Shown here one piece after another: positions 1 to 5,514 of a stretch of 5,514 nucleotides of DNA. The notes under the pieces are model-generated. The model ran no database searches. It was given only the letters and a program-made list of their open reading frames with translations, and was not told where the DNA came from. A program made the translations under genes and the position numbers. The stretch covers positions 1 to 5,514 of the forward strand of contig CANESN010000064.1 of assembly GCA_947441105.1 (NCBI GenBank). Reading direction: 5' to 3'. This DNA is from Micrococcales bacterium (GTDB lineage Bacteria; Actinomycetota; Actinomycetes; Actinomycetales; Microbacteriaceae). The number at the start of each line of letters is the position of its first letter. The stretch's first letter is position 1.

Positions 1-1514
1 AAAATCAACTTCGCGCCTTCTTCTTCAGAAAGTCGGAACACTGGAATGCCGGTTGCCTGCGCAAGTACCTCTGCGATTAGGCCCTCGTCAACGATGCCAG
101 GCTTTTGGACATTGCCGTCACGGAATTCCTTCTCCATGCGCATCTTCTCGGCGGTGAGCTTCTTCTCCTCATCGCGCTTGGTGGCAGCAAGTTCGAAGTC
201 CTGGTCGGCAATTGCCTGCTCCTTGGCCTTCTTTACAACCGTGACCTTGTCTTCCATGTCGCGAAGTTCCGGTGGGGAAGATAGGAAGCTAAGGCGCAAT
301 CTTGCACCCGCCTCATCGATTAGGTCAATTGCCTTGTCCGGTAGGAAGCGGTCTGAAACATAGCGGTCAGACATGGCAACGGCTGCAACGATCGCTGCGT
401 CGGTGATGGAAACCTTGTGGTGAGCCTCGTAGCGATCGCGCAGTCCCTTGAGGATGTTGATGGCCATCGCAGGGGTAGGTTCTGCAACCTGGACCGACTG
501 GAAGCGACGAACCAGAGCTGCATCTTTTTCAAAGTGCTTGCGGTACTCATCCAAGGTGGTGGCACCAATGGTCTGCAGTTCACCGCGAGCCAACATTGGC
601 TTGAGGATAGAGGCTGCATCGATTGCACCTTCGGCCGCTCCAGCACCAACCAGGGTGTGAATCTCATCGATGAAGGTGATGATGTCACCGCGGGTGCGGA
701 TCTCCTTGGTTACCTTCTTGAGGCGCTCCTCGAAGTCACCGCGGTAGCGAGAACCAGCAATCAGGCTTCCCATATCCAGGGTGTAAACCTGCTTGCCGCG
801 CAGTGTCTCTGGCACGTTGTTAGAAACAATCGCCTGAGCAAGACCTTCAACAACCGCGGTCTTACCAACACCTGGCTCACCAATCAGAATCGGGTTGTTC
901 TTGGTTCGGCGGGAAAGAATCTGCATTACGCGCTCAATCTCACGCTCGCGACCAACGACCGGGTCCAACTTGCCCTCGGCAGCTGCCTGGGTGAGGTTAC
1001 GACCGTACTGGTCCAAAATCTGAGAGCCCTTTGGCTGCGGGTTGGTCTCGCCGCCAACTGCGACAGACTCCTTGCCCTGGTAGCCGGAGAGAAGCTGAAT
1101 AACCTGCTGGCGAACCTTATTGGTGTCTGCACCCAACTTGGTTAGCACCTGAGCTGCCACACCTTCGCCCTCGCGAATTAGCCCAAGCAGCAGGTGCTCG
1201 GTGCCGATGTAGCTGTGACCCAGTTGCAGTGCCTCGCGAAGCGATAGCTCTAGAACCTTCTTGGCTCTCGGGGTGAATGGAATGTGACCGGATGGTGCCT
1301 GCTGACCCTGACCGATGATTTCTTGGACCTGCTCGCGAACCTGCTCTAGGTTGATGCCGAGCGCTTCTAGCGCCTTGGCCGCTACGCCTTCACCCTCGTG
1401 GATCAATCCGAGCAGAATGTGCTCGGTGCCGATGTAGTTGTGGTTTAGAAGCTTGGCCTCTTCTTGGGCAAGCACGACCACGCGTCGGGCCTTGTCGGTA
1501 AATTTCTCGAACAA
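1..1514 (-). CDS. clpC: ATP-dependent Clp protease ATP-binding subunit ClpC (C-terminal part outside window)
   Basis: ClpC is a cytosolic AAA+ unfoldase that forms a hexamer, recognises damaged or tagged proteins and threads them into the ClpP peptidase. I translated 504 uninterrupted codons. Two Clp_N repeats lie at about residues 3-70 and 78-145. AAA module 1 has Walker A GEPGVGKT (212-219), Walker B FIDEIH (281-286) and a VRRF arginine-finger segment (R336/R337). The ClpC-type middle coiled coil runs from about 411 to 475. The TGIPV linker (488-492) opens the second AAA module, which lies past the window edge; the full family length is roughly 820-850 residues. The start is TTG at 1514-1512, giving the typical [14 protein letters not shown]-terminus, with GGAGGT six bases upstream. 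The 54-nt gap upstream and a ClgR-like operator point to a separate promoter. No frameshift or missing catalytic residue was seen in the visible part. Identification is very secure. Confidence 0.98.
   Translation of the reverse strand, partial: MFEKFTDKARRVVVLAQEEAKLLNHNYIGTEHILLGLIHEGEGVAAKALEALGINLEQVREQVQEIIGQGQQAPSGHIPFTPRAKKVLELSLREALQLGHSYIGTEHLLLGLIREGEGVAAQVLTKLGADTNKVRQQVIQLLSGYQGKESVAVGGETNPQPKGSQILDQYGRNLTQAAAEGKLDPVVGREREIERVMQILSRRTKNNPILIGEPGVGKTAVVEGLAQAIVSNNVPETLRGKQVYTLDMGSLIAGSRYRGDFEERLKKVTKEIRTRGDIITFIDEIHTLVGAGAAEGAIDAASILKPMLARGELQTIGATTLDEYRKHFEKDAALVRRFQSVQVAEPTPAMAINILKGLRDRYEAHHKVSITDAAIVAAVAMSDRYVSDRFLPDKAIDLIDEAGARLRLSFLSSPPELRDMEDKVTVVKKAKEQAIADQDFELAATKRDEEKKLTAEKMRMEKEFRDGNVQKPGIVDEGLIAEVLAQATGIPVFRLSEEEGAKLI
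1194..1437 (-). repeat. Internal direct repeat encoding the paired Clp_N motifs
   Basis: A 19-base sequence (CTACATCGGCACCGAGCAC on the minus strand) occurs identically at 1437-1419 and 1212-1194, exactly 225 nt or 75 codons apart. It encodes the YIGTEH motif in each of the two tandem Clp_N repeats. The surrounding protein sequence is also duplicated (LLGLI-EGEGVAA), but the flanking codons have diverged. It is a domain duplication inside clpC and not a mobile or regulatory repeat. Confidence 0.85.
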
Positions 1515-1520
1515 GTTGGC

Positions 1521-1526
1521 ACCTCC
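1521..1526 (-). promoter_or_regulatory. Strong Shine-Dalgarno deciding the clpC TTG start
   Basis: On the minus strand the sequence reads GGAGGT followed by a 6-nt spacer (GCCAAC) and then TTG. No ATG or GTG lies nearby in this frame, and the TTG places Phe at residue 2 as in other actinobacterial ClpC proteins, so the TTG start is well supported. Confidence 0.9.
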
Positions 1527-1542
1527 AAAATCTCTAATGGAA

Positions 1543-1548
1543 ATGCTA
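1543..1548 (-). promoter_or_regulatory. Candidate -10 element of a clpC promoter
   Basis: The minus strand reads TAGCAT, which fits the actinobacterial TAnnnT -10 pattern. It would place the transcription start near 1536, about 20 nt before the clpC start codon and just upstream of the ribosome binding site. At 16-18 nt upstream there is no recognisable TTGACA-like -35 (the 17-nt position reads TAGTAG). This would suit an activator-dependent promoter. Assignment rests on one hexamer and its context, so it is tentative. Confidence 0.4.
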
Positions 1549-1568
1549 GGTGGCGATTGGGGTAACTA

Positions 1569-1754
1569 CTAGGGCTGTTCGCCCAAGGCGTTAGCGCGCT
1601 TTGCACGCTCCTCGGCCTCGATCTTGGCGTAGGTGTCACGCTCGCCCTTATCGGCTCTCAAAATTGAGCGCAGCATGATCCAAAACAACACACCAACTAG
1701 AGCCGGTGGAATCAGGGAAATCAGCGCATCTAACAGCATGTCGGTCGGGTTCAT
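1569..1754 (-). CDS. Small single-span membrane protein, function unknown
   Basis: This 61-residue protein has a short polar N-terminus, one hydrophobic segment at about residues 8-29 (rich in Leu, Ile, Pro and Val) and then a strongly charged tail. The tail starts with RSILRADKGERDTYAKIEAE and is probably helical. Basic residues directly after the membrane span suggest the tail is cytosolic. The ATG start is 5 nt after the lysS stop with no clear ribosome binding site, so its translation is probably coupled to lysS. A downstream ATG at residue 6 is an alternative start. The gene ends with tandem TAG TAG stops. I recall similar small proteins at this position in Microbacteriaceae-like genomes but know no function. 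The coding call rests on the ordered membrane/charged-tail architecture, the operon position and the close spacing. The last codons overlap the ClgR-type operator. Confidence 0.8.
   Translation of the reverse strand: MNPTDMLLDALISLIPPALVGVLFWIMLRSILRADKGERDTYAKIEAEERAKRANALGEQP
1576..1593. promoter_or_regulatory. ClgR-type operator upstream of clpC
   Basis: The plus strand reads TGTTCGCCCAAGGCGTTA. It contains GTTCGC-N5-GCG exactly, the ClgR motif I recall from Streptomyces. It also fits the Corynebacterium consensus WNNWCGCYNANRGCGWWS at every constrained position except the last. ClgR is an actinobacterial helix-turn-helix activator of clp protease genes. The box lies 62-79 nt before the clpC start codon and overlaps the last codons of the preceding small gene. 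It sits just upstream of where a -35 would be for the candidate -10 at 1543-1548. The motif match is seen directly; binding and activation are inferred. Confidence 0.65.
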
Positions 1755-1759
1755 GATCT

Positions 1760-3244
1760 CTACTTCACCAGCGGGAACAGGATGGTTTCGCGAATACCCA
1801 AACCGGTCAGGCTCATTAGCAGGCGGTCAATACCCATGCCCATTCCACCCGAGGGTGGCATACCAAATTCCAAAGCCTTGAGGAATTCCTCATCCAGCTT
1901 CATTGCCTCCGGGTCACCGGACTTGGCAAGTTCCATCTGAGCCATAAAGCGCTCACGCTGAACCACTGGGTCCACTAGCTCTGAGTAACCGGTGGCCTGC
2001 TCGAAGCCGCGAATGTAAAGATCCCACTTCTCAACTACACCTGAGATTGAGCGGTGGTCACGGGTCAAAGGTGAGGTGTCAACTGGGAAGTCGGTTACGA
2101 AAGTCGGACGGTCAAGTCCAGGCTTTACAAAGTGCTCCCAAAGCTCCTCGACATACTTACCGTGCAGCGGGTGCTCGATGTCAATCTCGACGCTCTTTGC
2201 AAGCTTCTTGAGTTCAGCCATGTCGGTCGCCGGAGTGATCTCAACACCAGCTGCCTCAGAGAGTGAGTGGAACATCGAAATCTTTGGCCAGGAACCGCCA
2301 AGGTCATTTTCGGTACCATCATCGAGCGCTACCTGGTGGGTGCCAAAAACATCCATGGCGGCATTTTGGATTAGCTCTTGGGTCAGCTCTGCCATGGTGT
2401 GGTAGTCACCGTAGGCCTCGTAAGCCTCGAGCATCGCAAACTCTGGCGAGTGAGTGCGGTCAGCACCCTCGTTTCTAAAGTTGCGGTTTACCTCGAAGAC
2501 TCGCTCTAGGCCTCCAACGACAGCACGCTTTAGAAATAGCTCAGGCGCGATACGAAGAAATAGCTCGGTATCAAAAGCATTCGAGTGGGTCTTGAACGGA
2601 CGTGCCGAAGCACCGCCGTGGACAACCTGCAGCATTGGAGTCTCGATCTCCATAAATGCTCGGTTGGCAAAAGTGTTTCGAATCGACTGCATAACCTGAG
2701 CGCGAATCTTCACTACCTCGCGAGCGCGGTCACGAACGATTAGATCGATGTAGCGGTGACGGACTCGGAACTCTTCACCCAGTTCGTTGTGCAGATTAGG
2801 AAGTGGCCTGATGGTCTTGGCAGCCATCAACCACTCGTCCGCCAAAATGCTGAGCTCACCGCGCTTGGAGGTGATTACCTCGCCGCGAACAAAGACGTGG
2901 TCACCAAGGTCAACCAGTTCTTTCCAGGACTCAAGGGTTTCTTCGCCAACCTTGTCTAGGGAGATCATGGCCTGGATTCGCTCGCCGGTTCCGGACTGCA
3001 AGGTGGCAAAGCAAAGCTTTCCGGTGTTGCGCAAAAACATGATTCGACCGGCAACTGAAACCTCATCGCCGGTAGAGATATCCGCCTCAAGGTTTGGATA
3101 GTGAGCGCGGACTGCCTCAATGGTGTGAGTGATAGGAAGCGAGACCGGGTAAGCAGCTGAAATCTGGTTTAGTCGCTCACGCTTTTGCATGCGAACGGCA
3201 ATCTGCTCTGGAAGGTCGTCGACCTCAATCTCTTGCTCGCTCAC
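1760..3244 (-). CDS. lysS: Lysine--tRNA ligase, class II
   Basis: LysRS charges tRNA-Lys with lysine using ATP, in the cytosol, as a dimer. The 494 residues match the usual length. An N-terminal OB-fold anticodon-binding domain spans about 62-145 ([19 protein letters not shown]). The class II catalytic core follows: a motif 1 region ending IETPMLQ (200-206) with HGGASARPF (209-217), motif 2 [20 protein letters not shown] (256-275) and motif 3 [17 protein letters not shown] (461-477). The lysine-site segment GYSELVDP is at 419-426, and the C-terminus is [10 protein letters not shown]. The start is GTG at 3244-3242, overlapping the panC stop as GTGA; a weak AGGA lies 4 nt upstream. Coupling with panC is therefore likely. 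The lysS-near-clpC arrangement is familiar from actinobacteria. Nothing looks damaged. Confidence 0.98.
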   Translation of the reverse strand: MSEQEIEVDDLPEQIAVRMQKRERLNQISAAYPVSLPITHTIEAVRAHYPNLEADISTGDEVSVAGRIMFLRNTGKLCFATLQSGTGERIQAMISLDKVGEETLESWKELVDLGDHVFVRGEVITSKRGELSILADEWLMAAKTIRPLPNLHNELGEEFRVRHRYIDLIVRDRAREVVKIRAQVMQSIRNTFANRAFMEIETPMLQVVHGGASARPFKTHSNAFDTELFLRIAPELFLKRAVVGGLERVFEVNRNFRNEGADRTHSPEFAMLEAYEAYGDYHTMAELTQELIQNAAMDVFGTHQVALDDGTENDLGGSWPKISMFHSLSEAAGVEITPATDMAELKKLAKSVEIDIEHPLHGKYVEELWEHFVKPGLDRPTFVTDFPVDTSPLTRDHRSISGVVEKWDLYIRGFEQATGYSELVDPVVQRERFMAQMELAKSGDPEAMKLDEEFLKALEFGMPPSGGMGMGIDRLLMSLTGLGIRETILFPLVK

Positions 3245-4089
3245 GATTTCCTATCGATATACACATTGTCAATTAGTCGAACCTCGCCCACCCTGGCCGC
3301 CACAATCAGCGCTGCCCTGGTAAGTCCTGGTTCGGTTGGTTCAAAGCTATCCGCATCGACTAGCTCTAGATACTCAAGTTTAGCCTCAGGGGAAATCTCC
3401 GCTCTAGCTAGCTCCAGCACTTGTTGTCGAGTGCTGCCTTTTTCTCCGGCAAATAAAGCCTTACTCAACGACAGTGCGGCCGGCATGTCTTGGGCGGTAA
3501 GGAACTTGTTTCTGGAAGAAAGTGCAAGTCCGGACTCATTGCGAATTGTCTCGCCAACCACCAACTCAATCGGAGCGCGGCGCCCAGAACTAATCTGCTC
3601 ACTCAGCATCTGCTTCACAAGCGCGACCTGCTGAGCATCTTTTTGTCCAAAGAAAACACAGTCCGGCTCAACAATGTCAAAGAGTCGATTCACAACGGTC
3701 AACATTCCATCAAAGTGGCCAGGGCGAGACTCTCCCTCAAACCCCTCCCCGATAGCACCTGCGGTTAGCTGCTTTACCGGGGAAGCTGCCGGATAAACCT
3801 CTGAGGAACCTGGTGCAAAAAGCACATCGACTTCGTGGTCCGAAAGCAAATTGGCATCGATTCCCAAGGTTCTGGGGTAGATGTCAAAATCCTCATTGGC
3901 ACCAAACTGCAGTGGATTCACAAAGACCGAAACCACCACGAAATCACAGCGCTGTTGAGCAAGCTGAACCAGCGAGAGGTGCCCATGGTGCAGTGCTCCC
4001 ATGGTTGGCACAAAACCAATTCGTGCGCCGGCGCTTCGCTTCTGTGAGATCAATTGGCGAAGTTCTGATACCGAGTGAATTAGTTGCAT
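3241..4089 (-). CDS. panC: Pantothenate synthetase (pantoate--beta-alanine ligase)
   Basis: PanC joins pantoate and beta-alanine using ATP, the last step of vitamin B5 synthesis. The 282 residues match the family length. Visible motifs are [14 protein letters not shown] (28-41, with the HxGH nucleotide-binding signature), [11 protein letters not shown] (53-63), EDFDIYPR (66-73), [16 protein letters not shown] (122-137), FGQKDAQQ (147-154), the KMSKS-like LSSRN (190-194) and the C-terminal RLIDNV (271-276). The usual DGLALSSRN reads SGLALSSRN here, a substitution outside the residues I know as catalytic. The ATG start at 4089-4087 shares one base with the upstream TAA (TAATG), and GAGGAC lies 8 nt upstream. 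The stop overlaps the lysS start. No panD, which would supply beta-alanine, lies beside it. Confidence 0.98.
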   Translation of the reverse strand: MQLIHSVSELRQLISQKRSAGARIGFVPTMGALHHGHLSLVQLAQQRCDFVVVSVFVNPLQFGANEDFDIYPRTLGIDANLLSDHEVDVLFAPGSSEVYPAASPVKQLTAGAIGEGFEGESRPGHFDGMLTVVNRLFDIVEPDCVFFGQKDAQQVALVKQMLSEQISSGRRAPIELVVGETIRNESGLALSSRNKFLTAQDMPAALSLSKALFAGEKGSTRQQVLELARAEISPEAKLEYLELVDADSFEPTEPGLTRAALIVAARVGEVRLIDNVYIDRKS

Positions 4090-4778
4090 TAGAGCAGGTC
4101 CTCAGGATCTAAAGGGACAACTGGCTGATAGAGCGCTTTATCAACGGCACTTCTCACAACCGGTCCAATCAGCTTGGCAGGAGCCTCCACGCCGGCTTCC
4201 TCCAAGATTCCAATCGCCTGCTGAACCACCAATGAAGAGAAGCTACTCGCCACTTCAAATGCCTCGGCATAGGCAGCGCGCTGATGCTCTTGAACCACCA
4301 GCGGCTCACCGCCGAGTTCGATTGCCAATGCCTGAGCGATGGGCAAAAGCATCTCGGGAGCGCTGATCGCAATCGTGCTGTTTTTCAAAACCAAGAGGTC
4401 CATGCTGGTGCCCGTGAAGTGCATCACCGGATGCAGCGCAATCGGAACCGCCCCTAACTGAGCAGCCGAAGCCAGCACTCCGTAACCGCGAAGTGGTGAG
4501 AGGTGAGCGACTAGTTTCTTTGGACCAAAAAGCCCAAGGTCGGTCAAACCATCACAAACAATTTCGACATCGGAATATGGAACCGCGAGTAGCACCAGGT
4601 CGGCATCCTCGGCAACTGCTGCCATTCCGGCAATCGGCAAATCTGGTAGCAGGGTCTCGACTCGCTCAATGGCCTCTGGAGAGTCGACAGCTGCGCCAAC
4701 TAATTCGTGGCCAGCCTGAGCCCAAGCCTTTGCCAAAACAGGTCCAGCTGGCTCGTTGCCTACGAAACCGATCTTCAC
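4089..4778 (-). CDS. Rossmann-like / DUF2520 protein, short and degenerate form
   Basis: The 229-residue protein begins with a beta-alpha-beta Rossmann unit (MKIGFVGNEPAG, then AGHELVGAAV). A second strand ends in LVLLAVP (61-67), and ALHPVMHFTGT (114-124) matches the LHPxMxFTGT signature of the DUF2520 family. From about 168 the chain is helical, with AGVEAPAKLIGPVVRSAVDKAL. The family is a predicted NAD(P)-dependent oxidoreductase related to 6-phosphogluconate dehydrogenase; no reaction is established to my knowledge. It lies next to panC in many actinobacteria, which prompts the guess of a ketopantoate-reductase-like role. Oddities: the middle Gly of GxGxxG is Glu9, the family's NH pair near 179-180 is Ser-Phe, and the protein stops where relatives continue for about 60-70 residues. 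The GTG start has GGAG 7 nt upstream and overlaps the preceding stop (GTGA). Confidence 0.85.
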   Translation of the reverse strand: MKIGFVGNEPAGPVLAKAWAQAGHELVGAAVDSPEAIERVETLLPDLPIAGMAAVAEDADLVLLAVPYSDVEIVCDGLTDLGLFGPKKLVAHLSPLRGYGVLASAAQLGAVPIALHPVMHFTGTSMDLLVLKNSTIAISAPEMLLPIAQALAIELGGEPLVVQEHQRAAYAEAFEVASSFSSLVVQQAIGILEEAGVEAPAKLIGPVVRSAVDKALYQPVVPLDPEDLL

Positions 4779-5242
4779 GCTGTTTCTCCATCTGGATCTT
4801 TAGGAAGCCTGCAGTTGTATTCAGCCCCGAGGCCTCCAAGATACATCAGCAACGATGCCGCAACGCCAACCAAAGTTGGCTGCACCAAGCCCGTTGGAGC
4901 AATCGAAAACAGCCATAGCCAGATAAGTTGACCGATATGCCAGCCTAGGAATCCCAAACCAGTAATCATCACGGCACGCGCTAACACCAAAAGCCGGAAG
5001 GACAAAAGCGGGTCTGGTCGCTTGACCGACTGCTGCTGAGCTTTCTCAAGCTGATTGCGATACCGAAAGATTGGAAAAGTTGCCCCGTAAATTCCGATGC
5101 CAATGGCTATCAAGCTGGTTGCCAAAAACGCATCGGTCGCTGGAAACCCAAGCCCAAATCCAGTTGCGAGTTGACCTGCACCAGCTCCGGAAATTCCACC
5201 AAACAGAAACCAACCAATTAGAAAGCGGATGTCTAACTTCAT
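4775..5242 (-). CDS. DUF3180 family integral membrane protein
   Basis: This 155-residue protein has four predicted hydrophobic segments, at about 7-27, 37-58, 83-112 and 119-141. A polar charged loop (RYRNQLEKAQQQSVKRPD) sits between the second and third. It matches my memory of DUF3180, an actinobacteria-restricted family encoded directly after folK: the RLLVLARAVMITGLGFLGWHIGQ stretch and the C-terminal E-x-x-CRLP (141-147) are hallmarks. The function is unknown; the constant folK linkage suggests an envelope or cofactor-related role but does not prove one. I chose the ATG at 5242-5240 because it forms an ATGA overlap with the folK stop and has GGAAG 5 nt upstream. A TTG four codons earlier would also be in frame. 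Confidence 0.88.
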   Translation of the reverse strand: MKLDIRFLIGWFLFGGISGAGAGQLATGFGLGFPATDAFLATSLIAIGIGIYGATFPIFRYRNQLEKAQQQSVKRPDPLLSFRLLVLARAVMITGLGFLGWHIGQLIWLWLFSIAPTGLVQPTLVGVAASLLMYLGGLGAEYNCRLPKDPDGETA

Positions 5243-5514
5243 TCGAGCTTCCAAACCTGGTTTGCCAATTTGGCCGCTAGGTCAATGACCTTGCCATGGC
5301 CCGGCAATACTGCATCAGGGTCAAGCTCTGCCCAGGGCACCAAGACAAAGGCCCGTTCAAAGGCTCTCGGGTGAGGGATTATCAAAGACTTAGTTTCGAT
5401 TAGTTCACTGCCGTAGGTGATGATGTCGATATCCAGCGTCCTTGCCGCCCAGCGCTCTAATCGCACGCGTCCGAAGAGATTCTCAACTTCATTTAGTGCC
5501 GCCAGTAAACGCTT
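5239..5514 (-). CDS. folK: 2-amino-4-hydroxy-6-hydroxymethyldihydropteridine diphosphokinase (5' end outside window)
   Basis: FolK transfers pyrophosphate from ATP to 6-hydroxymethyl-7,8-dihydropterin, in folate synthesis, in the cytosol. The visible C-terminal 91 residues, in frame from the window edge, include the family signature: GRVRLERWAARTLDIDIITYG (visible residues 15-35) with the metal-binding Asp pair in LDID, then PHPRAFERAFVLVPWAEL (47-64). Roughly 70 N-terminal residues lie beyond the window, since the family is about 160 residues long. The common RWGPRTLD reads RWAARTLD, a mild change. An internal GTG at 5466 is not the start, because homologous sequence continues upstream of it. 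The TGA stop overlaps the next gene's ATG. Nothing in the visible part suggests inactivation. Confidence 0.95.
   Translation of the reverse strand, partial: KRLLAALNEVENLFGRVRLERWAARTLDIDIITYGSELIETKSLIIPHPRAFERAFVLVPWAELDPDAVLPGHGKVIDLAAKLANQVWKLE

Noticed and set aside
417..1145. A 242-codon open frame on the plus strand opposite clpC
   Set aside because: It lies wholly antisense to a clear ClpC coding sequence, its translation shows no recognisable domain, and long antisense frames are common opposite codon-biased genes.
1..1514. Possible frameshift in clpC
   Set aside because: An initial coordinate mismatch disappeared on recounting; translation from the TTG at 1514 to the window edge is continuous and motif-consistent throughout.
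1580..1590. CGCC-CAA-GGCG inverted repeat as a transcription terminator after the lysS operon
   Set aside because: The stem has only four base pairs, lies inside the coding end of the small gene and is not followed by a T-run; the ClgR motif explains it better.
1445..1639. Minus-strand frame crossing the end of the small gene and the start of clpC
   Set aside because: It overlaps two better-supported genes in another frame and has no family-like sequence.
3185..3634. A 149-codon plus-strand frame across the panC/lysS junction
   Set aside because: Low-complexity Ser/Ala-rich translation, antisense to two confirmed enzymes, no ribosome binding site of note.
5243..5254. TTG start giving DUF3180 four extra N-terminal residues
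   Set aside because: The ATG at 5242 has the better start codon, a suitably spaced GGAAG and the ATGA overlap typical of this operon.

Overview
This window is a compact, one-direction housekeeping cluster; every gene I can support is on the minus strand. The order, in direction of transcription (from high to low coordinates), is folK (5' end outside the window), a DUF3180 membrane protein, a short Rossmann/DUF2520 protein, panC, class II lysS, a 61-residue single-span membrane protein, and clpC (3' end outside the window). From memory, this resembles the Mycobacterium tuberculosis segment folK - Rv3605c - Rv3604c - Rv3603c - panC - panD - coaX-type gene - lysS - lsr2 - clpC1, with several genes missing. 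Gene order, actinobacteria-like ClpC and LysRS sequences and the DUF3180 family point to Actinobacteria. The moderate GC content (by eye a little over 50%), very tight packing and the small gene between lysS and clpC suggest a streamlined Microbacteriaceae-like organism, for example a freshwater or marine planktonic lineage. The family-level placement is inference.

Region 5514-3241 carries folate and pantothenate functions: FolK (pterin pyrophosphokinase), the two actinobacterial conserved proteins (DUF3180 and Rossmann/DUF2520) and PanC (pantothenate synthetase). Region 3244-1569 holds LysRS and the small membrane protein. Successive junctions are ATGA, GTGA, TAATG and GTGA overlaps followed by a 5-nt gap, so folK through the small membrane gene should form a single transcription unit with translational coupling. 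No panD, PH-domain gene or lsr2 is present at the places where relatives carry them.

Region 1568-1 contains the only real intergenic gap (54 nt) and the first 504 codons of clpC, which starts at a TTG with a strong GGAGGT. The last codons of the small gene overlap a near-perfect ClgR-type operator (1576-1593), followed at plausible spacing by a TAnnnT -10 element. This suggests that clpC has its own stress-activated promoter embedded in the end of the upstream gene. This is the most interesting regulatory signal in the window.

I see no mobile element, CRISPR array, RNA gene or novel defence-type system. The observations worth following up are the ClgR box, the degenerate and truncated DUF2520 protein, the uncharacterised small membrane gene at the lysS/clpC junction, and the reduced gene content relative to related clusters.
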